Origin: VAXT01 sp038040395
GTDB taxonomy: Bacteria > Actinomycetota > Thermoleophilia > Gaiellales > Gaiellaceae
NCBI GenBank assembly: GCA_038040395.1
Contig: JBBPIJ010000013.1
Location: 1 to 64,000, forward strand
Direction: 5' to 3'
Length of the DNA stretch: 64,000 nucleotides
The notes under the pieces were generated by a model. That model had not been told where the DNA came from, made no database searches, and saw only the letters and a program-made list of their open reading frames with translations. Below, in pieces: positions 26,054 to 34,042 of the stretch (positions are counted from its first letter, which is position 1; each line of letters opens with the position of its first letter). Made by a program: the position numbers and the translations under genes.

Positions 26054-26217
26054 AGTGCCCCTTCCAGCAATACATGCCGGCCCCTGGCTCGCGATCACGC
26101 TGCGCCAGAGTCCACCCTCGCCCTTGCCAAGGCTGCGAGCCTTGGCCGCGGTCGAGTGCGGCCTCTGGCTTGGTGCTCGCGACCCAGAAGCTCGGCGGCA
26201 TTACTGAAAGGGGCACT
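26054..26217. repeat. 164-bp near-palindromic fold-back element
   Basis: The two ends are inverted: AGTGCCCCTTCCAGCAAT at the left and, on the opposite strand from the right, AGTGCCCCTTTCAGTAAT. Similarity continues inward (CTGG.TCGCGA.CAC, GCCAGAG.CC.C.CTCG.CC) to a perfect centre CCAAGGCT-GCG-AGCCTTGG (26127-26145). Each arm is about 80 bases with roughly three quarters matching. The element fills the space between two divergent genes and its right end abuts the glycosylase start codon. Confidence 0.8.
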
Positions 26218-27045
26218 GTGCCCGAACTTCCCGAGATGGAGGCTTGGCGACGGGCCCTCGACGGCCCGGTCTCGGCCTTTCCGATCGAGAAGGCCGGGCC
26301 TGCGCACATCGCGACGCTGAAGACGATCGATCCGCCCCTGGCCGCGCTCGAGGGGCGGCGCCTGTCCGGAGCGGAGCGCCGGGCCAAGCGCCTCCTCTTT
26401 CCTACCGAGGACGGCGAGCTCGTGCTGCTCGTCCACCTGATGACAGCCGGTCGCCTGAAGTACCTCCAGGCGGGAGAGAAAGGGCCGAAAACGCCGGCCT
26501 TTCGTCTTCGCTTCCAGGGCGGTGCGGAGCTCGTCCTCACCGAGGCGGGCAAGAAGAAGCGCGCCGGAGTGTGGCTGCTCACGCCCGAGGAGGCCGAGGC
26601 CGAGCTCGCGCATCTCGGCCCCGAGGCGCTCGGCCTGGGTGCCGAGCGGCTGGGCGAGATCCTCGCGTCGGAGTCCCGGCGGCTCCACTCGCTGCTTCGG
26701 GACCAGCGGGTCATCGCCGGCATCGGCCGCGCGTGGGCGAACGAGATCCTCCACGCGGCGAAGCTTTCGCCGTACGCGCTTTCGAAGGACTTGACGCCGG
26801 AGGAGGTCGGACGGCTCGCGGCTGCGATCGACTCCGAGCTCGGACGTGGTCTCGAGCTCCGGGAGCGTGGCGCAAGCGACAAGCGAACGTACCGCGTCCA
26901 CAACGCGCTGGACGAGCCGTGCCATGCGTGCGGCACGCCGATCGCGCGCGTCGACTTCGAGGAGCACACGATCTACTACTGCCCCGAGTGTCAGACCGGC
27001 GGACGCGTGCTCAAGGATCGGCGGCTCTCGCGCCTTCTGCGATGA
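26218..27045 (+). CDS. Fpg/Nei-family DNA glycosylase
   Basis: 275 residues from the GTG at 26218, which leaves the required N-terminal Pro-Glu (PELPEMEAWRRAL) after Met removal; the upstream frame is spurious. The N-terminal beta-sandwich, H2TH region (IAGIGRAWANEILHAAKLSP) and a CxxC...CxxC zinc finger (CHACGTP ... YYCPECQ) are present. It excises oxidised bases with AP-lyase activity. The finger arginine normally five residues before the third Cys is His here (EEHTIYYC), a feature that may alter strand cleavage. AAAGGGG within the palindrome serves as ribosome site. Confidence 0.88.
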   Translation: MPELPEMEAWRRALDGPVSAFPIEKAGPAHIATLKTIDPPLAALEGRRLSGAERRAKRLLFPTEDGELVLLVHLMTAGRLKYLQAGEKGPKTPAFRLRFQGGAELVLTEAGKKKRAGVWLLTPEEAEAELAHLGPEALGLGAERLGEILASESRRLHSLLRDQRVIAGIGRAWANEILHAAKLSPYALSKDLTPEEVGRLAAAIDSELGRGLELRERGASDKRTYRVHNALDEPCHACGTPIARVDFEEHTIYYCPECQTGGRVLKDRRLSRLLR

Positions 27046-27064
27046 GACGGGTGGTGGCGCTCTG

Positions 27065-27646
27065 CTAGGAGGGAAGGCGCACTTCTAAGCGCTCACCCTC
27101 GAGCGAGAGCGAGCCGCCGAGCGCCTCGATGAGCCGCCTCGCGGACGCTGCACCGAGATCCTTGAGGTCATCCGCCAGCACGATCGGCGCTGCGCCGGGG
27201 GTCACCGGCTCGATCCAGACCGACTGGCTCTCGGCCGTCAGCTCGACCCGATCGAGCGCGCCGTGCCGGAGCGCGCAGCGCGCGAGCCCCGCCAATCCCC
27301 GCTCAACACCGTTCCGATCGACGCGAACCGCTCCGCCCGAGCCGGCGGCCGACACCTTCTCACCGACCCGTGAGGCCGCTGCCTGGGCGAGCTCCAGCGT
27401 GTCGACATCCACGAGGATCGGCTCGTAGCGCTCCGCCTCGATCCGCGTGACGAGGCCGAGATCCTCGAGAAGCTCGGCGATCTGGTCGGAGGCCGCCTGG
27501 ATCATTCCGACATACCGCCCGGCAGGCTCGCCGAGCGGTTCGGTCTGCTGGAGCGTGTGCGCGAAGCCCGAGACGGTCGCCAGCGGTGTCCGCAAGTCGT
27601 GACATGCGAGCGAGACGAATCGGGTGAAGCTGTCTTCTGAAGCCAC
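27065..27646 (-). CDS. Histidine kinase-like protein with degenerate ATPase domain
   Basis: 193 residues from a GTG at 27646 with AAGGGG upstream; a longer frame to 27712 overlaps the divergent folE2. A clear HisKA dimerisation helix pair carries the H-box FVSLACHDLRTPLATVSGF and a second helix with QIAELLEDL. The C-terminal half resembles HATPase_c in length but lacks the N-box Asn (GLARCALRHG) and the glycine-rich G boxes. It may act as a histidine phosphotransferase like ChpT or Spo0B, or be a decaying kinase. No TM segment or sensor domain. Confidence 0.75.
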   Translation of the reverse strand: MASEDSFTRFVSLACHDLRTPLATVSGFAHTLQQTEPLGEPAGRYVGMIQAASDQIAELLEDLGLVTRIEAERYEPILVDVDTLELAQAAASRVGEKVSAAGSGGAVRVDRNGVERGLAGLARCALRHGALDRVELTAESQSVWIEPVTPGAAPIVLADDLKDLGAASARRLIEALGGSLSLEGERLEVRLPS

Positions 27647-27673
27647 GAATCCCCTTGGTACGTTGTTCGGAGT

Positions 27674-28648
27674 ATGGATGACGTTTCGCGACTGCTGGAG
27701 AACGACCTCCAAGCTTCCTTGCCCGAGGTGGCTCTCGGGCTATCGCGTGCGGGAGTCACAGGCGTCAGCAAGGCGATCCGGGTCAAGTACGGCCCCTACG
27801 AGAAGCAGATCGCGGCCAACATCGAGTGCACGGTCGACCTCGACCCGGATCAGAAGGGCGTGCACATGTCCCGCTTCCCGGAGCTATTCGAGGAGGCGAT
27901 CGAGGTGGTCGTCATCGGCGAGGCCCTCCTCGTCGAGGTCCTCGCCGAGCACATCGCGACGCACATCGTCGAGCGCCAGCAGGCCCTGCGCGCCGAGGTC
28001 CGGATCGCAGCGAGGTATCCGATCGAGCGCACGACACCCGTCACGGAGCTCCCGACCCAGGAGATGGTGAGCCTGATCGGGATCGCGGCGGCGTCGTCGA
28101 ACGGCGTTCGCAGGCTCGTCGGCGTCGAGGCGGCAGGGATCAACGCATGCCCGTGCGCGCAAGGGCTCATCCGTGACCGCGCGAGCGAGCGCTTGCTCGA
28201 GGCGGGGTTCGCCGACGGCGACGTCGACCGGATTCTCCAGCTCGTCCCGCTCGCGACGCACAACCAGCGAGGCCGCGGGACGCTCTACGTCGGAACCCAG
28301 ACGAGAGTGGATGCCGAGCAGCTCGTCACGATCGTCGAGGGATCGATGAGCGCTCCGGTCTACGAGCTCCTGAAGCGGCCCGACGAGCTCTTCGTCGTCG
28401 AGCACGCGCACCTTCAGCCCCGTTTCGTCGAGGACTCGGTCCGCCTCGCTCTGAAGGGCGTCCTCGATGCGCACCCGACCCTCGACGACGCCGACTTCGT
28501 CTTCTCGCGTCAGGTGAACCTCGAGACGATCCATACGCACGACGTCCTGGCCGAGCGGTACGGCACCGTCGGGGAGCTGCGACGCGAGCTCGAGCGAGGC
28601 GGACCGCTCGACCACCACACCGAGCTGCGCGAGTGGCTCGCCGGGTAG
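27674..28648 (+). CDS. folE2: GTP cyclohydrolase FolE2 (type IB)
   Basis: 324 residues with FolE2/MptA blocks: SRAGVTGVSKAIRV, GVHMSRFPELFEEAI, AGINACPCAQGL (the catalytic Cys region), LATHNQRGRGTLYVG and a HAHLQPRFVEDSVR stretch. The enzyme makes dihydroneopterin triphosphate for folate synthesis using varied divalent metals, and often replaces zinc-dependent FolE1. No other folate gene is adjacent. Two strong hairpins follow the stop directly. Confidence 0.92.
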   Translation: MDDVSRLLENDLQASLPEVALGLSRAGVTGVSKAIRVKYGPYEKQIAANIECTVDLDPDQKGVHMSRFPELFEEAIEVVVIGEALLVEVLAEHIATHIVERQQALRAEVRIAARYPIERTTPVTELPTQEMVSLIGIAAASSNGVRRLVGVEAAGINACPCAQGLIRDRASERLLEAGFADGDVDRILQLVPLATHNQRGRGTLYVGTQTRVDAEQLVTIVEGSMSAPVYELLKRPDELFVVEHAHLQPRFVEDSVRLALKGVLDAHPTLDDADFVFSRQVNLETIHTHDVLAERYGTVGELRRELERGGPLDHHTELREWLAG

Positions 28649-28700
28649 GTCCCGGGCCACAGGCCCGGGACTCGCGCAAAATGCTTCGCACTTTGCGCGA
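28649..28700. terminator. Tandem hairpin terminators between convergent genes
   Basis: GTCCCGGGCC-ACA-GGCCCGGGAC (28649-28671) is a perfect 10-bp stem starting on the base after the folE2 stop. Directly after it TCGCGCAAA / TTTGCGCGA (28672-28700) forms a 9-bp stem extended by an inner TGC/GCA pair. The pair separates folE2 (plus) from plsY (minus). Confidence 0.8.
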
Positions 28701-28765
28701 CTAAAAGCACAACTGCCGAGGAACGGCGCCTCGACAGGCCCGCCCATGCCACGGTCGACTTGAGG

Positions 28766-29353
28766 TCAGCTAGCGCGGACTGCTTTACGGCGCAGCTGCA
28801 CGCGGGTCTCGGTCCCGGCACGCAGGCGCGCGAGGTTCGGGCGATGCAGTAGGAGCACCCCGACGGCGGCCGCGCTCGTGAAGACGAGGACGGGCCACGG
28901 CTCGCCGAGCAGGAGCGCGGCGACCGGCAAAGACAGGGACGCGAGGATCGAGGAAACCGACGCGTAGCGGGTGAGGGCAAACACCAGGAGCCAGACGAGG
29001 ATCCCGACCAGCCCGACGAGCGGCGCTAGCCCGAGGAGCGCACCGCCGCAGGTCGCGACCGTCTTCCCGCCCTTCGCAAAGCGGAGAAAGATCGGCCGCC
29101 AGTGGCCGAGCATCGCGGCCCCGCCTGCAAGCGCTCCGGCGACGTGCCCCGCAGAGAGCGTCGCGATGAGAGCCGGGAAGAATCCCTTCAGGATGTCGAG
29201 CAGCATCACCGGGATCGCGTAGCGCGCTCCCGCCGTCCGCCAGACGTTCGTCGCTCCCATGGTGCCGCTGCCGAGCGTGCGGATGTCCACGCCGCGGGCC
29301 AACCGTGAGATCCAGTATCCAAACGGGAGGCTGCCGGCGAGATAGCCGGCCAC
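28766..29353 (-). CDS. plsY: Glycerol-3-phosphate acyltransferase PlsY
   Basis: 195 residues with five predicted TM segments and the three PlsY motifs: GSLPFGYWISR, SGTMGATNVWRTAG (S-G-N-x-G-A-T-N-x-x-R type, with Thr for Asn), and LGHWRPIFLRFAKGGKTVATCGG. It transfers acyl from acyl phosphate to glycerol-3-phosphate, the first step of phospholipid synthesis. The GTG start has only a weak ribosome site; it lies 27 bases after the SOD stop, so the two are co-transcribed. Confidence 0.92.
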   Translation of the reverse strand: MAGYLAGSLPFGYWISRLARGVDIRTLGSGTMGATNVWRTAGARYAIPVMLLDILKGFFPALIATLSAGHVAGALAGGAAMLGHWRPIFLRFAKGGKTVATCGGALLGLAPLVGLVGILVWLLVFALTRYASVSSILASLSLPVAALLLGEPWPVLVFTSAAAVGVLLLHRPNLARLRAGTETRVQLRRKAVRAS

Positions 29354-29380
29354 GATGAAGGCGAGCGTCTCGATCGTCGG

Positions 29381-30004
29381 CTACTTCGGCGGGATCCCGT
29401 ACTTCGAGACCCAGTCGTTCACGGTTCCCCAGTCGAGGTTGTCGAAGAAGACGTCGATGTACGACGCCCGGTCGGTGCGGTAGTCGAGAAAGTACGCGTG
29501 TTCATAGACGTCAAGCGCGACGAGCGGCGTCGCGTTCCAGATCGGGTACGTGTTCTGGGCGTCGCCGATGTAGTTGAAGAGCCGGCCCTCGTCCCAGTCG
29601 TACGCCGTCCACGCCCAACCCCGGCCCGCCATCCCGGTTGCCTTCAGATCGGCGCGCCAGTCCGCCGTCGACCCGAAGTCGCGCTCGATCAGGTCCGCGA
29701 TCGGCCCGGTGGGATCGCCGCCCTCGCCCCCGAGGTGCTCGAAGTAGATCTCGTGGTTCTTGACGCCCCCGATCGCAAAGGTCAAGTCGACCTTGAGCGC
29801 CCGGATCTCTGAGTAGACCTGGTTCCCGGCCGTGAGGTCGACGTCCGCGAGCTTCGCGAGGATCTCGTTCCGCTTTCCGACGTAACCCTCGTACAGCTTG
29901 TAGTGGGCTTCGACCGCTTCGCGCGAGATGCCTTCGAGCTCGTAGAGCTCGGGCTTGAGCTCTCGCGGTGCGATCTCTTCGGCGTTGAAGACGAGGGTTG
30001 CCAA
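29381..30004 (-). CDS. Fe/Mn superoxide dismutase family protein, divergent type
   Basis: 207 residues. All four metal ligands can be placed: H34 (VEAHYKLYEGYV), H84 (VKNHEIYFEHLGG), D165 and H169 (LVALDVYEHAYFLDY). The usual H-H near the first ligand is replaced by K-L-Y, and the GGxxNHxxFW block is changed to GGVKNHEIYF, so activity or metal choice may differ. It is divergent from a standard SodA gene 87 bases away and likely co-transcribed with plsY. Confidence 0.85.
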   Translation of the reverse strand: MATLVFNAEEIAPRELKPELYELEGISREAVEAHYKLYEGYVGKRNEILAKLADVDLTAGNQVYSEIRALKVDLTFAIGGVKNHEIYFEHLGGEGGDPTGPIADLIERDFGSTADWRADLKATGMAGRGWAWTAYDWDEGRLFNYIGDAQNTYPIWNATPLVALDVYEHAYFLDYRTDRASYIDVFFDNLDWGTVNDWVSKYGIPPK

Positions 30005-30091
30005 GGGAGCTCCTTCCGGACGTGGGCGCGGCGAGCATAGTCGACGTCGGTGGGTGTAGCCTCAACTTCGATCCAACGAAAGGAGCTGGAG

Positions 30092-30718
30092 ATGGCTTTC
30101 GAGGTTCCGCCTCTCCCCTACGACTACGACGCGCTCGAGCCGCACATCGACGAGCAGACGATGCGCGTCCACCACGACAAGCACCACCAGGCATACGTCG
30201 ACAAGGCAAACGCGGCGCTCGCCGACACCGGCTCCGCCCATGAGTCCGTCGAGCACATCCTGGCCATCCTCGAGACGTTCCCCGAGGAGAAGCGGACTGC
30301 GATTCGCAACAACGCCGGCGGCCACGCGAACCACACGCTCTTCTGGGAGATCATGAGCCCGGACGGCGGCGGTGAGCCCGAAGGGGAGCTCGCCGACGCG
30401 ATCAACGACGTCTTCGGCTCGCTCGACGATCTGAAGAAGGCGGTCAACGACGGAGGCATCAACCGCTTCGGATCAGGCTGGACGTGGCTCGTTCACGACG
30501 GAACGGGCCTCGCGGTCTATTCGACCGCCAACCAGGACTCGCCGATCATGCAGTCGGACGAGCCGCTGCTGGGGATCGACGTGTGGGAGCACGCGTACTA
30601 CCTCGCCTACCAGAACCGCCGCCCCGACTACCTCGAGGCGTGGTGGAACGTCGTCAACTGGGCTGCAGTCGCCGACCGCTATGCCCACGCGATCGGAAAA
30701 GTCCGAGCCGCGACCTAG
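30092..30718 (+). CDS. sodA: Superoxide dismutase (Mn/Fe)
   Basis: 208 residues from the ATG at 30092 with AAAGGAG upstream; the longer frame to 30050 is not needed. Classical features: FEVPPLPYDYDALEPHID, ligand H27 (MRVHHDKHHQAYV), H81 (GGHANHTLFWEIM), D163 and H167 (GIDVWEHAYYL), and GSGWTWLV. It converts superoxide to peroxide and oxygen in the cytoplasm. A 17-bp-stem terminator follows 30 bases after the stop. Confidence 0.95.
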   Translation: MAFEVPPLPYDYDALEPHIDEQTMRVHHDKHHQAYVDKANAALADTGSAHESVEHILAILETFPEEKRTAIRNNAGGHANHTLFWEIMSPDGGGEPEGELADAINDVFGSLDDLKKAVNDGGINRFGSGWTWLVHDGTGLAVYSTANQDSPIMQSDEPLLGIDVWEHAYYLAYQNRRPDYLEAWWNVVNWAAVADRYAHAIGKVRAAT

Positions 30719-30748
30719 AAGCAGGCCTGCGTAGGCGGGCGAGAGTAC

Positions 30749-30789
30749 GGCCGAGTCGCCGGCGGGACCCCTCCGCCGGCGGCTCGGCC
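30749..30789. terminator. Long hairpin terminator after sodA
   Basis: GGCCGAG-T-CGCCGGCGG pairs with CCGCCGGCG-G-CTCGGCC around a 7-base loop, a 17-bp stem with a single T-G wobble. It lies between convergent genes ending at 30718 and 30801. Confidence 0.85.
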
Positions 30790-30800
30790 TATCCGTCGCG

Positions 30801-31673
30801 CTATCGGCGGCGGAAGGTGAGAACCGGGCTCGTGCCGGTGAAGTACCCGAAGCCGGCCTGATTCGTCGTGATGAGGGTCCGCAGTCGGTTTCGGCCCGAC
30901 GGAAGGGTCTTCAGCTTGAAGCGCTGGGCCCCCTGGCGGTTGAACGTGACCTTCTTCAGGCTCACCCACTGGCCGAAGCCGTTGAGGCGCTGTACGTACA
31001 CCCAGCGGTGGGAGAAAGACCTCCCGGCTTTGGCGCCGGCCACGAACCAGCTTCCTGACCGTGACAGCGTCAGGCGTGGCGAGACTGCGACCTGGATGAT
31101 GGCGCTCTCCTTGCCTTTCCACTGAGCCTTGTACGCGGTGAGGAGCTGCGGAGTGGTGACGAAGTCCCACGACCCGTTCGTCGTCGTCTGGACGTCGGCG
31201 AGCTTCACGAACGAAAGCTGACCGTAGAGCTGTCCGAAGACGGTGACAATGTCACCAACCGCCGCGGGCGAGATGGCGCCCCCGACGTGGATCTCGTTTC
31301 CGTAGACCACGATCGGCAACGAAGCTGCGATCGAGACCGACGGAGCCGCGCCGGTCACCTTGACGGTGCCCTTCAGCGTCGGATGCAGGGCGTCGTGATA
31401 CGGGTACGTGCCCGGTGCGTCGATCCGCTTCCTGTACGTGGCGTTCGGCGCGAGCTGCCCTGAGGCAAAGGCGCCGCTGTTGGCGACAACCTGATGCTTG
31501 ACGGTGTCGATGTTCTTCCACTGGACGGTGTCCCCACCCGCGATCGTGACGGTCTTGGGAACGAACCCCGTGGACTTGATGTTGACGTTCTTCAGCGCGG
31601 TCATGCCCGCGACTGCGAAGCCGGCACCCGCAAGGGCACACACCGCAGTGGCGATCAATAGCGTTCTTTTCAT
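30801..31673 (-). CDS. Cupredoxin-fold secreted protein lacking the Cys copper ligand
   Basis: 290 residues, signal peptide to about 25. Residues 28-106 form a plastocyanin/amicyanin-like domain: GFVPKTVTI, DTVQWKN, H60 in KHQVV, and GTYPYHDALHPTLKG. Aligned to the usual GTYxYHCxxHPxM, the Cys is Asp94, the second His is kept (H97) and the Met is Leu100, so a normal type 1 copper site is not possible. The remaining 180 residues form two Ig-like or beta-sandwich domains (VTVFGQLYGQLSFVKL, TLSRSGSWFVAGAK). A paralogue of equal length lies at 31804. Confidence 0.85.
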   Translation of the reverse strand: MKRTLLIATAVCALAGAGFAVAGMTALKNVNIKSTGFVPKTVTIAGGDTVQWKNIDTVKHQVVANSGAFASGQLAPNATYRKRIDAPGTYPYHDALHPTLKGTVKVTGAAPSVSIAASLPIVVYGNEIHVGGAISPAAVGDIVTVFGQLYGQLSFVKLADVQTTTNGSWDFVTTPQLLTAYKAQWKGKESAIIQVAVSPRLTLSRSGSWFVAGAKAGRSFSHRWVYVQRLNGFGQWVSLKKVTFNRQGAQRFKLKTLPSGRNRLRTLITTNQAGFGYFTGTSPVLTFRRR

Positions 31674-31758
31674 GGCGGTTCCCCCAGTCGTTGACGGCTA
31701 CTGGGTGGAACGCCGTGAGCAGGGAAAAGTTGCGCGAATGCTGTAAGGATTTTGTGCG

Positions 31759-31790
31759 AACAGGGGCCGCGTCACCGCGCAGCCCCTGTT
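31759..31790 (-). terminator. Hairpin terminator after the 31804-32676 gene
   Basis: AACAGGGGC pairs with GCCCCTGTT; the loop can form an inner CGCG/CGCG stem around TCAC. It lies 14 bases past the stop of the upstream minus-strand gene and before the next one begins at 31673. Confidence 0.75.
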
Positions 31791-31803
31791 TTCGCGGAAC
31801 TTC

Positions 31804-32676
31804 TTACGCCCGGACGATGGCGCTGCGACCCGGCGCGTAGCAGGTGCCGGCCTGCGCCTGCGTCAGCAGCAGCCGCAGGCGCGTTCTCCGCGCGACACTG
31901 GCGCGGAAGCCTGCGGAGGTGATCATGGTCGGAGCCGTTCCGGCCTTCACCGTGCGCAACGTCACGCGCTTGACGGTCTTCCAGGCGTTCCGGCTACGGA
32001 CGAACCGCTGGAGGACGACGTTCTTCCCGACGAACGACAGATTCGCCGTGACGGTGGCCGAGAAGCGGCCTGCTCGGATCCGCTTCAGCGTGACGCCGGG
32101 GGCGACCTTCACGGTGAGCTGGGCGCTCTTGGTGTTCTTCCAGTCCGCCTGGTAGATGGTGTTGATGGTCGGCTTTGCGGCGAACGTCCACGCGCCGGCG
32201 GCCACACTCGTGGCCGTGCCGACCTTCGTGAACCCCGTCTTGCCGCACTCCTGCGCGTTGACCGTCACGATCTCGCCGGCGACGCCGGTGGAGACGTTGC
32301 CGCTGAGCGCCGTCCCTTTGGCGTACGTGACCAAGAGCGGTTTCGCAGTGAGCGAGACGCCGGCTTTGACCGTCACCGTCCCCTTGCGCCTCGTATTGAC
32401 TCCGTCGTGGTAGGTGAACACGCCGGACTTCGTGAACGTGACGGAATAGCTCTGGCCGGCCGCGATCATCGGCGACGAGACGAACTTCCCCTGGTCGGCC
32501 ACGACCTGATGCGGCGTAGTGTCCTTGTTCGTCCAGGTGACGGTGTCCCCGAAGGGGATTGTCACCTTGTTCGGAGAGAACCCTTTCGACGTGATGTCGA
32601 CGGTCTTCGTGGCGGCAAATGCGGGCGCGAGTAACAGCACCGGCGCTGCGATCGCGAGTACCAAAAGCTTCTTCAT
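31804..32676 (-). CDS. Cupredoxin-fold secreted protein lacking copper ligands, paralogue
   Basis: 290 residues from the ATG at 32676 (AAGGGGG upstream); the frame to 33042 is an artefact overlapping a plus-strand gene. Domain order equals that of the gene at 30801. The cupredoxin domain has GFSPNKVTIPFGDTVTW and H56 in PHQVV, but the loop reads GVFTYHDGVNTRRKG, so Cys, second His and Met are Asp91, Asn94 and Arg. The rest holds two Ig-like domains. The pair probably arose by tandem duplication; each has its own terminator. Confidence 0.85.
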   Translation of the reverse strand: MKKLLVLAIAAPVLLLAPAFAATKTVDITSKGFSPNKVTIPFGDTVTWTNKDTTPHQVVADQGKFVSSPMIAAGQSYSVTFTKSGVFTYHDGVNTRRKGTVTVKAGVSLTAKPLLVTYAKGTALSGNVSTGVAGEIVTVNAQECGKTGFTKVGTATSVAAGAWTFAAKPTINTIYQADWKNTKSAQLTVKVAPGVTLKRIRAGRFSATVTANLSFVGKNVVLQRFVRSRNAWKTVKRVTLRTVKAGTAPTMITSAGFRASVARRTRLRLLLTQAQAGTCYAPGRSAIVRA

Positions 32677-32755
32677 CGGAAACCCCCTTATGTGCTGGCC
32701 ATTCGTGTTATTCCCTCTTTCGGCGGAAGTGAAGCCACCCCTACACTCTGCGGCG

Positions 32756-33415
32756 ATGAGGGCGCTCGTTACGGGAGGAACAGGGCGAATCGGCTCGGCG
32801 GTGGTCGAGCGACTGCGGGCAGAAGGCTGGTCTGTGTTCCCCGCCGGCAGGAGCGACGGCGACCTTGCCGAGGCAGAGACAGGACAAGCTTTGCTGGCAC
32901 GCGCCGTCGCCGAGCTCGGCGGGCTCGATCTGCTCGTGCACGCGGCCGGCGAGGGGTTCGTGCCCAAGCCTGTTGCGGATGTGACCGAAGCAGACTGGGA
33001 TACGGCGTTCGGCGCCACGGCCAAAGGCACCTTCTTCGTCACTCAGGCAGCCGCGCCGCACCTGCGTGAGAGCCGTGGCGTGGTCGTCGTGATCGAGGAC
33101 GTCGCCGCCTACGAGCCCTGGCCCTCGTTCGCCCATCACTCCGCGGCCAAGGCAGCCCAGGCCATGCTCACGCGCGTCTTCGCGCGCGCCCTTGCGCCCG
33201 AGGTTCGGGTCTGCGGGATCGCGCCGGGCCCGGTCGCCGTCGAGCCCGGGCAGGAGGAGCGCCGCGCCGCCGAGACGCTGCTCGGAAGGATCGGCTCGCC
33301 GGACGACATCGCCGACGCGGTGCTCTATCTCGCGGGCGCCGATTTCGTGACGGGCACGAGCCTCGTCGTCGATGGCGGCCGACTTCTGCAAACCGGGCGG
33401 CGGCCGGGGTCGTAG
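32756..33415 (+). CDS. SDR-family protein with altered catalytic residues
   Basis: 219 residues from the ATG at 32756. The Rossmann start ALVTGGTGRIGSAVVERL and the C-terminal block FVTGTSLVVDGG are typical of 3-oxoacyl-reductase or pteridine-reductase-like SDRs. The active-site Tyr of YxxxK is His (HHSAAKAA), and the Ser strand reads VVVIEDVAAYEP instead of NISS. NAD(P) binding is likely retained; normal reductase chemistry is doubtful. It ends 15 bases before the ECF sigma gene and may share its operon. Confidence 0.82.
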   Translation: MRALVTGGTGRIGSAVVERLRAEGWSVFPAGRSDGDLAEAETGQALLARAVAELGGLDLLVHAAGEGFVPKPVADVTEADWDTAFGATAKGTFFVTQAAAPHLRESRGVVVVIEDVAAYEPWPSFAHHSAAKAAQAMLTRVFARALAPEVRVCGIAPGPVAVEPGQEERRAAETLLGRIGSPDDIADAVLYLAGADFVTGTSLVVDGGRLLQTGRRPGS

Positions 33416-33430
33416 AACCATGGAAGGGTT

Positions 33431-34042
33431 ATGTCTGCAGCTGTCTCGTTGCATACCGGCTTGCCGCGTGCGCCCCGACTCGCCACCATCCAGGTCGTGG
33501 CTTCCGATCCGATGACGGACGGGGAGTTGATCGCTCGCGTCGGGGAGGGTGACTCCGGCGCGTTCGAGCTCCTCTACCGACGCTACGCAAGGCCGGTCTT
33601 TGCGCTCGCGCTCCGCCGCCTCGGCGATCGGGGCCGGGCCGAGGACGCCGTGCAGGAGACGTTCGCCTCGGTCTGGCGCTCGGCGGGCAGCTACCGGCAG
33701 GAGCGAGGGCCGGGTGCGCCGTGGCTCTATGCCGTCGCACGCAACGCCATCGTCGACCGACGGCGCGCGCTGGGCGAGCCCGCGTCGGAGCCGGTCGACG
33801 AGCCGTCCAAGGATCCCGGGCCTCCGGAGCGCGCCGAGTCGAGCTGGACGGCTTGGCGGGTCTACAGAGCCCTCGCCGAGCTGCCGGACCACGAGCGGCA
33901 GCTCATCGAGCTCGCGTACTGGGGCGGGCTCTCGCAGAGCGAGATCGCCGAGTTTCTCAACGTGCCGCTGGGAACGGTCAAGACGCGGACCCGAAGCGCC
34001 CTCGCGCGCCTCGCGGATCTTCTGGAGGGAGAGCTCTCATGA
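33431..34042 (+). CDS. ECF-type sigma factor (SigK/SigL-like)
   Basis: 203 residues from the ATG at 33431 with GGAAGGG upstream. Region 2 (FELLYRRYARPVFALALRRL, AEDAVQETFASVWRSA, PWLYAVARNAIVDRRR) and region 4 (LPDHERQLIELAYWGGLSQSEIAEFL, PLGTVKTRTRSALARLADLL) are complete. The SigK group works with RskA-type anti-sigma factors. The stop overlaps the next start as ATGA, as expected for a sigma/anti-sigma pair. Confidence 0.93.
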   Translation: MSAAVSLHTGLPRAPRLATIQVVASDPMTDGELIARVGEGDSGAFELLYRRYARPVFALALRRLGDRGRAEDAVQETFASVWRSAGSYRQERGPGAPWLYAVARNAIVDRRRALGEPASEPVDEPSKDPGPPERAESSWTAWRVYRALAELPDHERQLIELAYWGGLSQSEIAEFLNVPLGTVKTRTRSALARLADLLEGELS

